Origin: Spinellus fusiger
Lineage: Eukaryota; Mucoromycota; Mucoromycetes; Mucorales; Phycomycetaceae
Direction: 5' to 3'
DNA length: 41,709 bases
Assembly (NCBI GenBank): GCA_025094145.1
Contig: JALLLS010000147.1
Span: forward strand, 1-41,709
The translations under genes were made by a program, and so were the position numbers. Shown here one piece after another: positions 10,120 to 19,239 of the stretch. Numbering within the stretch: position 1 is the stretch's first letter; every line of letters begins with the position of its first letter. The notes below the pieces were generated by a model. That model was not told the DNA's origin and did no database searches. It was given only the letters and a program-made list of their open reading frames with translations.

Positions 10120-10775
10120 TGAGATTGTTTGGACAGGTAGATTAACAAGACTGAACAAAGATAATTTTTATTGAGTAAAGAAAGGTTCACTATTTATACT
10201 TTTGGTGGGTGCTTATCCTTCAGTGGCTTCTACCTTATGGTAGGATAATCTATTCTACCTTATGGTAGTCATTATAGTCAACCTTATGGCTGCTTCACAA
10301 TTACAACTAAATGGTTGGTGGGGACATTCTACCTTATGGTAGAATTCACTCTCTTTGACCTTATGGTCAGTGTCTATATTACTACCTTATGGTAGTATTA
10401 ATAACTGCCACCTTATGGTTGGCTCATATGTTTTACTTAGTTGTAGTATTATTAGATTCAACCCTATGGTTGGTTCCTGGGATAAGCACTCCATTATTGA
10501 AACCATTAATTATTATGAGTCTTTACTCAATTGACTCTGATAGGTCAATATTTTTCTGTTAGGATTATTAATAAAGATGGCTCTTGTTAAGTGTCCAATA
10601 GTACACTGAGCTTTAGAAGGTGATTTGTAGTTACAACCAATCAGTGAGATGATACAGAGATGTACTATGTTAATTGTGTGCACTCAAGCTTTCATAGAGT
10701 ATTCTGAATGTCACAGCACACTACTCATGTTGACTTATTCATAGAGAATCTTTGGATTGAAGTCAGAACATGACA
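10120..10775 (-). mobile_element. LTR-B of the ACCATAAGGT palindrome family
   Basis: An inverted near-identical copy of LTR-A, 656 bp, running from TGAGATTGTTTGGACAG to ...GAACATGACA. The outer terminus reads TGTCATGTTC instead of the family's TGTTGTGTTC. It is flanked on the left by TGCCC, the reverse complement of LTR-A's left flank. Confidence 0.8.
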
Positions 10776-10833
10776 CTCTTTTTCCCATTTATCACCATGC
10801 TTCCCAACAAATATTAAATAATAAATTCAATGA

Positions 10834-11007
10834 GGGTGAATGCACATTATTGATCAACCAATCAATTAGCCAGATTCACCCTTCTTAAAAAGTGATTTTT
10901 CAGTAATTATATAACTAGCAGTCATATATTGGCCCACAATAGGAATTTTGCAACCTATGTTTTGCTTTGGGGAAAATTTGCCCTTTGTAACAGGCCATGA
11001 CTGCTAG
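10834..11007. repeat. Two small inverted repeats
   Basis: AGGGTGAAT near 10835 pairs with ATTCACCCT near 10875. CTAGCAGTCATATATTGGCC (10915-10934) pairs, with a 5-nt bulge, with GGCCATGACTGCTAG (10993-11007). They could be short MITE-like termini. No function is assigned. Confidence 0.55.
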
Positions 11008-11041
11008 CCCTTTGGGTGTGTACATCAAGCCAATGTTTATC

Positions 11042-11093
11042 AGAGCTGTGTATTAGAACTGTGTATCAGAACTGTGTATTAGAACTGTGTTAA
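11042..11093. repeat. 13-bp tandem repeat, four units
   Basis: Units AGAGCTGTGTATT, AGAACTGTGTATC, AGAACTGTGTATT and AGAACTGTGTTAA lie head to tail. Confidence 0.85.
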
Positions 11094-11109
11094 CATTTAA
11101 TTTGGGATC

Positions 11110-11400
11110 CATATTCCAAGGCAGTAGTGTGCAGGACCCTATTTCTGGTCTCAGGTGGTGATGAGAGAGTCCGCCTGGGTTGTTGTCTTTGGCTTCAACC
11201 AAAGGAAGTCCAGACAGTTCAAAGAGTAAACAAAGTCTGATCTTTATTGATAGGTCTTTTGCACTTGTTTTATAATTCTCTGATTGCTACTGTCTACTAA
11301 TTTTAATAAAAATCTCTCCCTTAATAAAGTATCATTTCTTAGATACACACCTTGCTAATAATTCTTCTTCTATTGTGTGGTCCCTTTTAGGTAGTCTGTG
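11110..11400 (-). repeat. LTR-like fragment
   Basis: Read on the minus strand, this carries a TATA-like AATTATAAAACAAG, then CAATAAAG, then ...ACTGTCTGGACTTCC, the order seen at the 3' end of the other LTRs here. No termini or target duplication were found, so the call is weak. Confidence 0.3.
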
Positions 11401-11814
11401 TTTCTATTGATGGGGATGATGGATATCTCTATCTATGGCAAGTGATTATCTAACAGGGTTTATGCTGTTGAGATACTCTGTTAGAAGATCCATGGCATCT
11501 GATTCATCTGTAAGTGCTTTATCACTACTGTAAAAACTAAAGCCTTCTCTAAAAGAAAATCTGTCCATAATTCAATCATTGATCTGAGGTACTATTGTTA
11601 TTGGTAACCCACAACAATAAATATAGAAGTATTTGTACTTTAAATAACTCATACACTGTTTATAAGATTAAATAGTCAATTTTTCATATATCTTGATAGT
11701 ATCAGATCATTCAAGTAACCTAGAGATATAACAAAAGTAGTCAAGATACATCAAGAAAATTCAGATATACTAATTATGTTTTATTAACAAACTCTTTATT
11801 ATCAAATATTTAAT

Positions 11815-12408
11815 TCAATAATCTGTACCATCCAATATTTGAATGTATTTGGTGGATACATGACATGGATTAAGAATAACAATACTACTTCTTTGTATAA
11901 CATCAGAGTGTTTTGGTGTGATTATAGCTTTTGTAGCTGCTTGGTCTCTTGTATATGATGGCAATGTGTCATTTTCAGGATATAGTATGCTACCATGGAT
12001 TGTATCTGCTAAATGATTCATGTCATGGTGTGTTAACAACATATCATCAGGTACTCTTATCAGCTCTGAGTCTCCTACTGTCTGAACACTTTTATTGCCA
12101 ACATCAAGGAGGTGTTTTGAAAACTGCTGCAAGGTGTTTGCAAGTATACTGTTTTCTGGTGATATGGCTTGCTCAACATGTGTATTCACAACTAACTTGA
12201 ATATTTTCACAAAGTTCCAAGTGGAAGATTGGTTTATACACTGATCAACACCATCCACCATAGTTCCTTTGTGCACTACTGGAAGCACTTTGCATATATT
12301 ACCACCAAATAAAGTAACTTTGCCACCAAAAGGTATGAATCCTAATGTAGGCTGTTGAACTTTTATGATATCTCTGAAAGATCTATTCACTGCATTCAAA
12401 TACACCAC
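11815..12408 (-). pseudogene. PIF1/Helitron-type helicase fragment
   Basis: The frame contains IPFGGKVTLFGGNICKVLPV, matching the PIF1 motif-III block of Helitron helicases (GG-D-RQ-LPV), then FKLVVNTHVEQ, corresponding to the L--NMR block, IRVPDDMLL, and AIITPKHSDVIQ, corresponding to the conserved AI-TPKN segment. The Walker A region upstream and the C-terminal motifs are missing, and some key residues are altered (Asp to Asn in GGN). It is a decayed middle piece of a rolling-circle transposon helicase; a chromosomal PIF1 relic is less likely. Confidence 0.7.
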
Positions 12409-13164
12409 AACTTATCATAAATGCTTTATTCCATACCATTGGTTTTGTATCTGTTTTTTTAAATGAGAAACTGCTAACTGTTAGTCTCTTGTTTTTAGTG
12501 TATAAGACCTGGAGTAACAGTATCATTTACACCACTTAGTATATCTCTTCTCAGTGTGTCTTAGTTGTGCCATATGAAATCTAGGTAACCTTGCTCAATG
12601 TTAGCCTATGCTCTATACTGATAAAAAGGGCTTTCCAAATAAATGCAAGTGATTTAGTTTTCTGTACATTGATCTGAAGCAGTAGTATTTTAGTGTGCTT
12701 ATCTTGACATTTTGGTCATTGACTGAGCATTTTTTTATAGTCCAACCTAAATGCCCTGTAAGAAGAAAAAGGTACTTAGCTCATAGGATTATGACTGATT
12801 CATCTCACTCATTCTTTGCAGTATGCTGGCATCTCTTGGTCATATTACAATGTCTCTACTTTCTGTTTGGTATCTATTATTATTTAGACAGTTACAATGA
12901 CTTTTGCACAAATAGCCATACTTACAACAGCTTGTATATCTATTTTGACAATGGTTCACTCAAATAATACTATTGGGTATATAAATTGGATCAACATACT
13001 TGTTCAAGAAAGTGTTAATACAGCCACACTCAATTGAATTGAATACCTTTAAATATAAATATCAGGACGAAATAGATAGGACATGCTCAACATTAAATAA
13101 AACACTTTACATTTGATATAATAATAGATGTTATAGCAGAAAAAAAATAAATGCAGAATGCTTT
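12409..13164. other. AT-rich spacer, no gene supported
   Basis: Only short spurious frames occur (for example 12695-12967, which looks like random hydrophobic sequence). No recognised repeat. Confidence 0.5.
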
Positions 13165-13239
13165 AAAAAAAGAATTTATTTTGAGCAAAATAAAGGTTGG
13201 AAAATGAAAAAGATTATAGAATTTACATTGGACACTGTA
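13165..13239 (-). mobile_element. Terminal fragment of the Tc1-like family
   Basis: On the minus strand from TA at 13238-13239 the sequence CAGTGTCCAATG...TTTTCCAACCTTTATTTTG aligns with the left end of the Tc1-like element at 8813-8870. Only about 75 bp remain. Confidence 0.65.
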
Positions 13240-13302
13240 ATATCAAACTATTGTCTATTTAATACTTGCTAATTTATTTAAAATAAAAAATATTGAAAGC
13301 TT

Positions 13303-13373
13303 TGCGCTAACCGGGAATCGAACCCGGGCCCTTCGCGTGGCAGGCGAAGATTATACCACTTAACCATCAGCGC
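13303..13373 (-). tRNA. tRNA-Gly (GCC)
   Basis: On the minus strand, acceptor GCGCTGA pairs with TTAGCGC across a 71-nt cloverleaf. The anticodon loop CTGCCAC gives GCC, box A is TGGTTAAGTGG and box B is GGTTCGATTCC. Its 5' end meets the 5' end of LINE copy A. Nucleotide 14 is at 13360. A fragment of nucleotides 1-14 with the same upstream GAAAAGTG is fused to the LINE 3' end at 39263-39276. Confidence 0.95.
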
Positions 13374-13561
13374 ACTTTTCTTTCTGCTAAAGATCACTTT
13401 TTTTTAAAATTCGTAAGTTCAATTCAAAAATACAAAAACGTCCATCCGTCTCCAAAAAGCTGCATCCATCTGCATCCATCATCAATCCATCTTCCCCCAT
13501 CTCCTGACTATCTTCTACAAAAGTTTCAGACCTCCAGCTCTCAAACTTGACCAGATCCAAC

Positions 13562-14489
13562 ATGTTCTCTTCTTCAGCAGGACAACAACACCTTTTGGCT
13601 AATGTCACCACCACCACCACCAAAGCTCAACTTATCTCGGCAGTGACGTCACTCCAACAGAGCTTTGCTCAAATGGCTTCTGAGCACACCCATCAGAAGC
13701 AGAGACTTGAGGCCTTTGAGGCCATTATGGAAGAAAACAAGCAGCTGAGAGAGACTGTGGCAGCCCTTGAGGCAAAGCTTGCTGCCTTGACTAATAAGGC
13801 AACTCCTGTGATACAAGAGGTGACACAGGCAACAAAGAACCACCAACAGGCTGAGAAGACAGCCAAGGACTCCACATGGGCTACTGTAGCCAAAAAGACC
13901 CGCCCAGCACCTTCAACTAGGAGAGTGGAATCTGCTGCATGTGCCTTCATCATCCAAGAAGGTCCTAAAGGTTACACATGTGTACATTCCAAGAGGCAGA
14001 TGCATGAACCGCCCAGAGGCAAGACGCCTCCTGAGAACCCTTGGCCTGGAAACAGGTAGAATCCTGGATGTGTGTTTCCCTGCCCATTCTGTTCTTGGTC
14101 TTTTGGTCCATGTCCAGTATGTTGAGTCTCTTACTGCAGTCTTGAATAAGGCCAAGGTAGATATCTACAAGAACTTTGACCCTCTGGACCCCAAGCATCT
14201 GGCAGACCCAAAATATGCCACCTTCAATGTTGAGCAGATGTGCATTGAGGCAGCCAGACTCCAAGAGAACAGATGCATGCAGGCTATCCAGTACATGCGC
14301 CCCCACATTGCTTTTTCTGTTGCTGCTGCTTTTGTAGCCAATGGCTAGATCAGTGAAGAGCAGATGCCCCCCAAGCCAACCAACAAGGGATACATTGACA
14401 GAGATGACCCAGCAAATGCCTTCCAAGTGAGCAGAAGAAGCTCTGTTGCCATGTCTGAGTCCTCCAACAACAAACACCAATATGAATAG
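13562..14489 (+). pseudogene. LINE copy A ORF1, frameshifted
   Basis: It has the same architecture as the other ORF1 copies: an N-terminal polar region, a coiled coil (about residues 35-85), a WATVAKK basic segment and a conserved folded domain (ILDVCFPAHSVLGLLVHVQY). A two-base loss near 13977 (ACACTTATG to ACACATG) breaks the frame at the KGYTYVYIPRGR block. TAG at 14346-14348 replaces a Trp codon, as in LINE 1. The last codons overlap the ORF2 start in ATGAATAG (14482-14489). A functional product would need to come from another copy. Confidence 0.8.
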
Positions 14490-17400
14490 AGTCTCTATAG
14501 GCCTATGGAATGCCAATGGACTTCAACAGTCTATGGTATATGACATTATGACACACTCACACTCCTTTACTATGCTCTTTATCACAGAAACCTGGCTCCT
14601 CTCTCCCTCCCACCTCCCTACTTCCTGGACACAGTTCCACACCTATGGCAAGCCTGTTGAGAACAGCTACCATGGCTCACTTGGTATCTGTGCTCTTGTT
14701 TCTCCCTCCTGTCCCTACCATGTTACCCACATCCCTATGCCCTCCCCCTATGCCCTTGGTGTCCAAATTGGTTCACTGAGAATTATATGTCTCTACCTTC
14801 CCCCCTCCCTTTCCCTTGAAGACACTTTTGCAGTGCTCAACTCCATTTCTTTGACAGAGGACACAATCATCTGTGGGGATCTGAATGCAAGACTTGGTGC
14901 AGTTCTTGGGGACCATGACACAAATCCTAGAGGTACAGCCCTACTGGAATGGCTAGAAGAACGTCAGCTGTATGTCCAGAACAGCATGCATGCCTTTGGT
15001 CAAGCAACCTACCACTCTTTCCAACAAGAACAAGAGATGGGTAGCATTGTGGATCTGTTTGTGTCCAACTATCTCTTTGACAACACATTCATGATGGTGT
15101 ATGGTGATCTCTCTCTTGGTTCAGACCATAGGCTGCTCAGTATGACATTTGATCATGACATGTCTACAGCTCCTCTCACACCACCACCCATCAGAAGAAT
15201 GTGGAACCTCTCACGCCTTGTGGAGCCAGATGTTGCTGATCTATACAGAGACAAGTTTGATAGTCTCTCCTCTCAACTATGTCAACTAATTACATCTACA
15301 GTGAGCAATCCTCCTGGTGTCTGTCCTGACATTGATGGCCTGACAGATCAGCTCAGCAGCTGCATCTACTCTGCTTTGGACAGCTCTGTTGGAAGCAAGA
15401 CACATAGACCTGCACATTGGCAGAAGTTCTGGAGTGAGGCTCTGCAGGTGGCAGTTGAGAAGAGGGAGCACAGCTTCAAGAGCTGGAAAAGGGCAAGAGG
15501 CCTGGACAAGGTTTGTTGGTGGCAGAGGCACCTGGATGCACAGAGGGCCTTTAGGTGTGAGGTGCAAAGAGCCAAGAGAAGACACTGGCAGGAGTTTTGC
15601 AAGAGCATGGAGAGAGACTATGCAAAGGCTACATCCAAGGTGAAGCAGATTTGTAGAAGAAGACAGCCACAGCAGACATTCCAACACCCAGATGGGCCAG
15701 CAGCAGCAGCAGAAGTGATGAGCCAACACCTTGAGAGTGTTTATAGAGGCTCACTATTAACATCACTTAGACCACCAGTAACAGCACAGCAGCATCAGCA
15801 TTCCTTCCCAGCAGCCACAACACCATTCTCACAACCTGTTGTCAAGTTCTGTATGAAGCTGCTGCCAAATAGGAAAGCACCAGGAGTAGACCACCTGAGA
15901 GCAGAAATGCTAAAGCCACTCAGCACCACCATTGTCCCCATTCTTTCTGGTCTGTTCACCATGTGTTGGCAGTGGTCCTATGTTCCTCTCCCATGGCGTC
16001 AAGCACAGGTGTTCCCCATCTTCAAAAAGGGTGACCCAAGTGATCCAGCCAACTACAGGCCAATCTCATTGACTTCTGTTCTCAGAAAGCTGTTTGAGGT
16101 ATGTCTAGCACCAGACCTGCACAAGTACTCTCCCCCACTTGATGTTGCTCAGGGTGGATTCAGACCAAGACGAGGTGCACTGGACCAGGCTCTGTGTTTA
16201 CACAACCTGATGAAGAGATATTATCAGAGACACCACCATTATCCTGTGGTAGCCTACTTGGACATCAAGGCAGCCTATGATACTGTAGACAGGAACCTGA
16301 TCTGGGATGCCCTGCACAAGAGAAACACACCGCCACCACTGCTTGCTTTGCTTGTCCACTTGTTTGATGATGTCCATGTGTCAGTCATCCTGAACAACTA
16401 TGTGTCCTCTTTGTTCTCTCCAGTAACTGGTGTACTGCAAGGCTCAGTTCTCAGCCCCCACCTTTATTCAATCTACATTAACCCACTTGCATGTCTTTTC
16501 AGAAGTGTGGCAACAGCAACAACAACACATGTGCAGTCTAGCTCACCATCATCTTTGGCAGAGTATGAAGAATCACTAACAGACAACAGTAGCACCACTA
16601 TGGATAAGCCTACAGGAATCAACTCACTCTTCTTTGCTGATGATATTGCTGTCTTTGGTAAGGTTGGAGAGGTTCAGCACATGCTGCGTTTGGCAGAGCA
16701 CTACTCTGTTTCAGTTGGCTTTAGATGGAGTCCTTCCAAGTGTGCAGTGGTCCTTCCCCCTTCTGTTTCCCAGGCCAACCAGTTCAAGATATATGGAGAG
16801 GCCCTTCCAGCAGCCAATGAGTTTATTTACCTTGGCATGCCCTTTGTCTACAATGGAATCAACTCCTCTGGGATTATCTCACACAGAAAGCAAGCCACAA
16901 TGTTTGCCATGTCCACACTGCATGCTGTTGGTGCCTCACGTTCTGGTTTCTCTTTGCTCCTCAGCTCAAGACTATACAAGACCTTCATTAGGCCAAAGTT
17001 TGAGTATGGTCTGGCAATCACTGTTCTTTTGAAGAAAGATATCAAAGCTCTGGAGAAGATACAAGACAGGTGCCTAAGAATGATCATAGGTGGCCACCCT
17101 ACTAGCTCCACTCAGGTGTTGAAGCATATCTGTGACCTGCCCAGCATGAGTTTCTGCTCAGACTCTCTCAAGACAAGGTTCTGTCTATGTGCTGCCTCAC
17201 TTCCACCCCAATGTCTTTTGTCTCTGCTGTTGAACAGTCCAGGAGTGCCACCACTTGAACCACTCACCAAGAATCATCTCTTTGCCTCTCTTCCAGCAGT
17301 ATTGCCAGAATCATCTGCCCAACTCAAACAATACTTCCAGAAACAACACCAACAGCTCCTTGACCAGTATCTGCAAGTGACAGACAAGGTGCTCATCAAG

Positions 17401-17802
17401 GCATGCAGGCCAACACTTGGCATTGATCCAGTCCTCTTCTTGCCAGCAACCAGACATGACAGAAGCAGGCTTATACGTTGGAGAATGGGATGGCTTCCTG
17501 GTAAGCCACGTCCATGTCAGTGCAGTCCAGCAGAGCACACCTCCAGAAGACATCTTTCAGAGTGTCCAGCAATTCCAAGGGACCTATGGGATCAACTACC
17601 ACCAGCACCACAACACTTCCATCCATTGGATCACACCATCAACTGTCTTTCTAAGAAATCTTCTTCCTGTCCTTCTTTCTGGGTGCCTCTACATACAATT
17701 CTCTGGCATATAGACCAGCTTTGCAACCCTGACAGTGAGTTTAGTCCCCACTCAAGTCCAGGCATGCTTTGGCATGATCAGGTGCACCAGGTGCATGAAT
17801 GA
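14482..17802 (+). CDS. LINE ORF2: APE endonuclease-reverse transcriptase, intact
   Basis: An uninterrupted 1106-residue frame from the ATG at 14482, chosen because it overlaps the ORF1 stop and directly precedes NRVSIGLWNANGL, the start of the endonuclease fold. Residues about 1-230 are the APE-like nuclease (FITETW, CGDLNARLG, GSDHRLLS). Residues about 470-830 are the reverse transcriptase (NRKAPGVDHLRAEMLK, VFPIFKKGDPSDPANYRPIS, YLDIKAAYDTVDR, VLQGSVLSPHLYSIYIN, FFADDIAVFG with catalytic ADD). A C-terminal knuckle CQCSPAEHTSRRHLSEC (Cx1Cx4Hx4Hx3C) follows. There is no RNase H domain. The nuclease would nick the tRNA-gene target and the RT would prime on it. The overall look is Tad/Jockey/I-like; the clade is not assigned. 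Confidence 0.93.
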   Translation: MNRVSIGLWNANGLQQSMVYDIMTHSHSFTMLFITETWLLSPSHLPTSWTQFHTYGKPVENSYHGSLGICALVSPSCPYHVTHIPMPSPYALGVQIGSLRIICLYLPPSLSLEDTFAVLNSISLTEDTIICGDLNARLGAVLGDHDTNPRGTALLEWLEERQLYVQNSMHAFGQATYHSFQQEQEMGSIVDLFVSNYLFDNTFMMVYGDLSLGSDHRLLSMTFDHDMSTAPLTPPPIRRMWNLSRLVEPDVADLYRDKFDSLSSQLCQLITSTVSNPPGVCPDIDGLTDQLSSCIYSALDSSVGSKTHRPAHWQKFWSEALQVAVEKREHSFKSWKRARGLDKVCWWQRHLDAQRAFRCEVQRAKRRHWQEFCKSMERDYAKATSKVKQICRRRQPQQTFQHPDGPAAAAEVMSQHLESVYRGSLLTSLRPPVTAQQHQHSFPAATTPFSQPVVKFCMKLLPNRKAPGVDHLRAEMLKPLSTTIVPILSGLFTMCWQWSYVPLPWRQAQVFPIFKKGDPSDPANYRPISLTSVLRKLFEVCLAPDLHKYSPPLDVAQGGFRPRRGALDQALCLHNLMKRYYQRHHHYPVVAYLDIKAAYDTVDRNLIWDALHKRNTPPPLLALLVHLFDDVHVSVILNNYVSSLFSPVTGVLQGSVLSPHLYSIYINPLACLFRSVATATTTHVQSSSPSSLAEYEESLTDNSSTTMDKPTGINSLFFADDIAVFGKVGEVQHMLRLAEHYSVSVGFRWSPSKCAVVLPPSVSQANQFKIYGEALPAANEFIYLGMPFVYNGINSSGIISHRKQATMFAMSTLHAVGASRSGFSLLLSSRLYKTFIRPKFEYGLAITVLLKKDIKALEKIQDRCLRMIIGGHPTSSTQVLKHICDLPSMSFCSDSLKTRFCLCAASLPPQCLLSLLLNSPGVPPLEPLTKNHLFASLPAVLPESSAQLKQYFQKQHQQLLDQYLQVTDKVLIKACRPTLGIDPVLFLPATRHDRSRLIRWRMGWLPGKPRPCQCSPAEHTSRRHLSECPAIPRDLWDQLPPAPQHFHPLDHTINCLSKKSSSCPSFWVPLHTILWHIDQLCNPDSEFSPHSSPGMLWHDQVHQVHE

Positions 17803-18043
17803 ACAGCTTTTTGTTCTGCTTCCCTGGCCTCCTTCATCTCACTGTTACAATCTTTTAACACAGCTGCAGAGTGGAGAGCAGAGACAGCCTTAAAGTCCAG
17901 TAGTCTTAGTTTCTTTCTCTTGCCTGTCTTTTTTTGTTCTTTTATCCTATAGAACTTTTTTGTTTATTTTAATTAGTGTAAGGAGTACAGTAAGGCTTCA
18001 TTAAGCAAATGCATATATCTCCTTTAATAAACAATCTTTAACC

Positions 18044-18057
18044 TAGACCAATGCAGA
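18044..18057 (-). other. tRNA-Glu-like 5' fragment, nucleotides 1-14
   Basis: Read on the minus strand, TCTGCATTGGTCTA fits nucleotides 1-14 of a tRNA with box A start TGGTCTA, most like tRNA-Glu. It lies exactly between the CTTTAACC end of copy A and the 5' end of copy 2. With the sister copy at 22918-22931 (TCCACATTGGTCTA) it implies an ancestor TCCGCATTGG, each copy having lost the CpG differently. Confidence 0.7.
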
Positions 18058-18288
18058 ATGCTTCTCTTTCACTTTCCCATTACTTTTTTGAAAAACTCAG
18101 ATTTTTCAAAAAAAAAAAAAGTTTTTTCAAGTAAACAGTTTTGCATCAGAACAACAAGCATACATCCATTTGCATCCATTGTACATCCCTCAACATCCAT
18201 CCAAGACACACCTTTACACCAACTCTCAACTTCTTTGGACCAAAAACCACCATTCTATCCACTTTTTTCTATTTTTGACAACAAAAAC

Positions 18289-19239
18289 ATGGCCAAAACT
18301 GCCACTTTGACACTGGCAGACCAGCTGGCTGCTATCCAGGCTGCTATTTGCACCCTCAAACAAAAAACCAGCCAACATGACCAGATTTTGGCTAAGTTGT
18401 CAGAATTGACAGCTGAAAACAATTGTTTGCACCTGGAGATTGCCTCTCTCAAGGCCCAGCTCTCTTCCCAGTCTTCTTTGAATACTGTTACACCTCCCCA
18501 AACTGGTTGGACTCATATTCCAACCCAGCCACCACCTGTTTTGCCCTACAAAATAGCCAAAAAGACTAACATTGCTACTAATGTTCCTTCTTACTCCAAA
18601 GTAGCTGCCACTCCCAAGTCCCCTGCTGTTTGTCCCCCTGTTGTTGTCTATTGTGTTGCTGCTGCTGCTTATGGATTCCAGATCCCCACTGGTGCCCAGG
18701 GTTTCCAGTACATCTACATCCCCCTTTCCCACAAGATGCAGCATAAAGAGGTATGCAATTGTCTCTGTTGTCTTGTAGACACCTCCCATATCCTGGACAT
18801 CTTTTTTCCTGCCCATTCTGTTCTTGGTCTGCTTGTGCATGACCAGTTTGCCTTCAACATCTGTGAACTCCTGGAGAAGGTCCAGGTCAAGATCCTGGAT
18901 AACTTTGATCCCATGAGTCCTGAACACCTGGCAGACCCCAGGTTTGAGACATGTTCTGATAGTGAGCTGGCCAACCATGCCCACATGATCCACCTCCAAC
19001 ATTGCTGTCATGCCCTAGTGCACATGAAGTACACCCTGGTTTCCCCTGTCCTCCGCTCTTTTGTTTCCTTTGGCTGGATGCAGCCTGAAGACTATGAGGA
19101 GTTCCTCAAGCAGCAGCCTGCACATCCTCACCTCCATGATCATGACCACCCAGCCAATGGCTTCCAGAGAGATCTGGATGACTATGATATGGACCATGAA
19201 GCTCTGTCTGTCTCATCCTCAGAAAGTCCCTCTTTATAA
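18289..19239 (+). CDS. LINE copy 2 ORF1, open
   Basis: 316 residues from the ATG at 18289. The upstream in-frame stretch is 5' UTR and holds no conserved domain. It has an N-terminal coiled coil (about residues 10-60, LADQLAAIQAAICTLKQK), a Pro/Thr-rich linker, YSKVAATPK, then the conserved ORF1 domain (GFQYIYIPLSHK, ILDIFFPAHSVLGLLVHDQF, LADPRFE). The acidic Ser-rich tail ends at a TAA overlapping the former ORF2 start. It is the only uninterrupted ORF1 in the window, yet it belongs to the copy with a dead ORF2. Confidence 0.82.
   Translation: MAKTATLTLADQLAAIQAAICTLKQKTSQHDQILAKLSELTAENNCLHLEIASLKAQLSSQSSLNTVTPPQTGWTHIPTQPPPVLPYKIAKKTNIATNVPSYSKVAATPKSPAVCPPVVVYCVAAAAYGFQIPTGAQGFQYIYIPLSHKMQHKEVCNCLCCLVDTSHILDIFFPAHSVLGLLVHDQFAFNICELLEKVQVKILDNFDPMSPEHLADPRFETCSDSELANHAHMIHLQHCCHALVHMKYTLVSPVLRSFVSFGWMQPEDYEEFLKQQPAHPHLHDHDHPANGFQRDLDDYDMDHEALSVSSSESPSL

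Larger units (their letters stand above)
13374..18043 (+). mobile_element. LINE copy A, full length
   Basis: About 4.67 kb from the tRNA-Gly 5' end to the terminal CTTTAACC. It carries a 5' UTR (TTTCTTTCTGCTAAAG...), ORF1 (frameshifted), an intact ORF2, and a 3' UTR with AATAAA (18025-18030) near the very end. There is no poly(A) tail. The 3' end is fused to nucleotides 14-1 of a Glu-like tRNA, which does not match the tRNA-Gly on the 5' side. Confidence 0.93.

Noticed and set aside
7928..10775. The inverted LTR-A/LTR-B pair as a DNA transposon with 650-bp terminal inverted repeats carrying the Tc1 transposase
   Set aside because: The repeats have LTR features (TG...CA-like ends, TATA and AATAAA near one end), occur singly elsewhere in the window, and the swapped GGGCA tag and misoriented Tc1 termini fit an inversion better.
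12695..12967. 90-residue frame in the AT-rich spacer
   Set aside because: Its composition is like random AT-rich translation; no start context, homolog or neighbour supports it.
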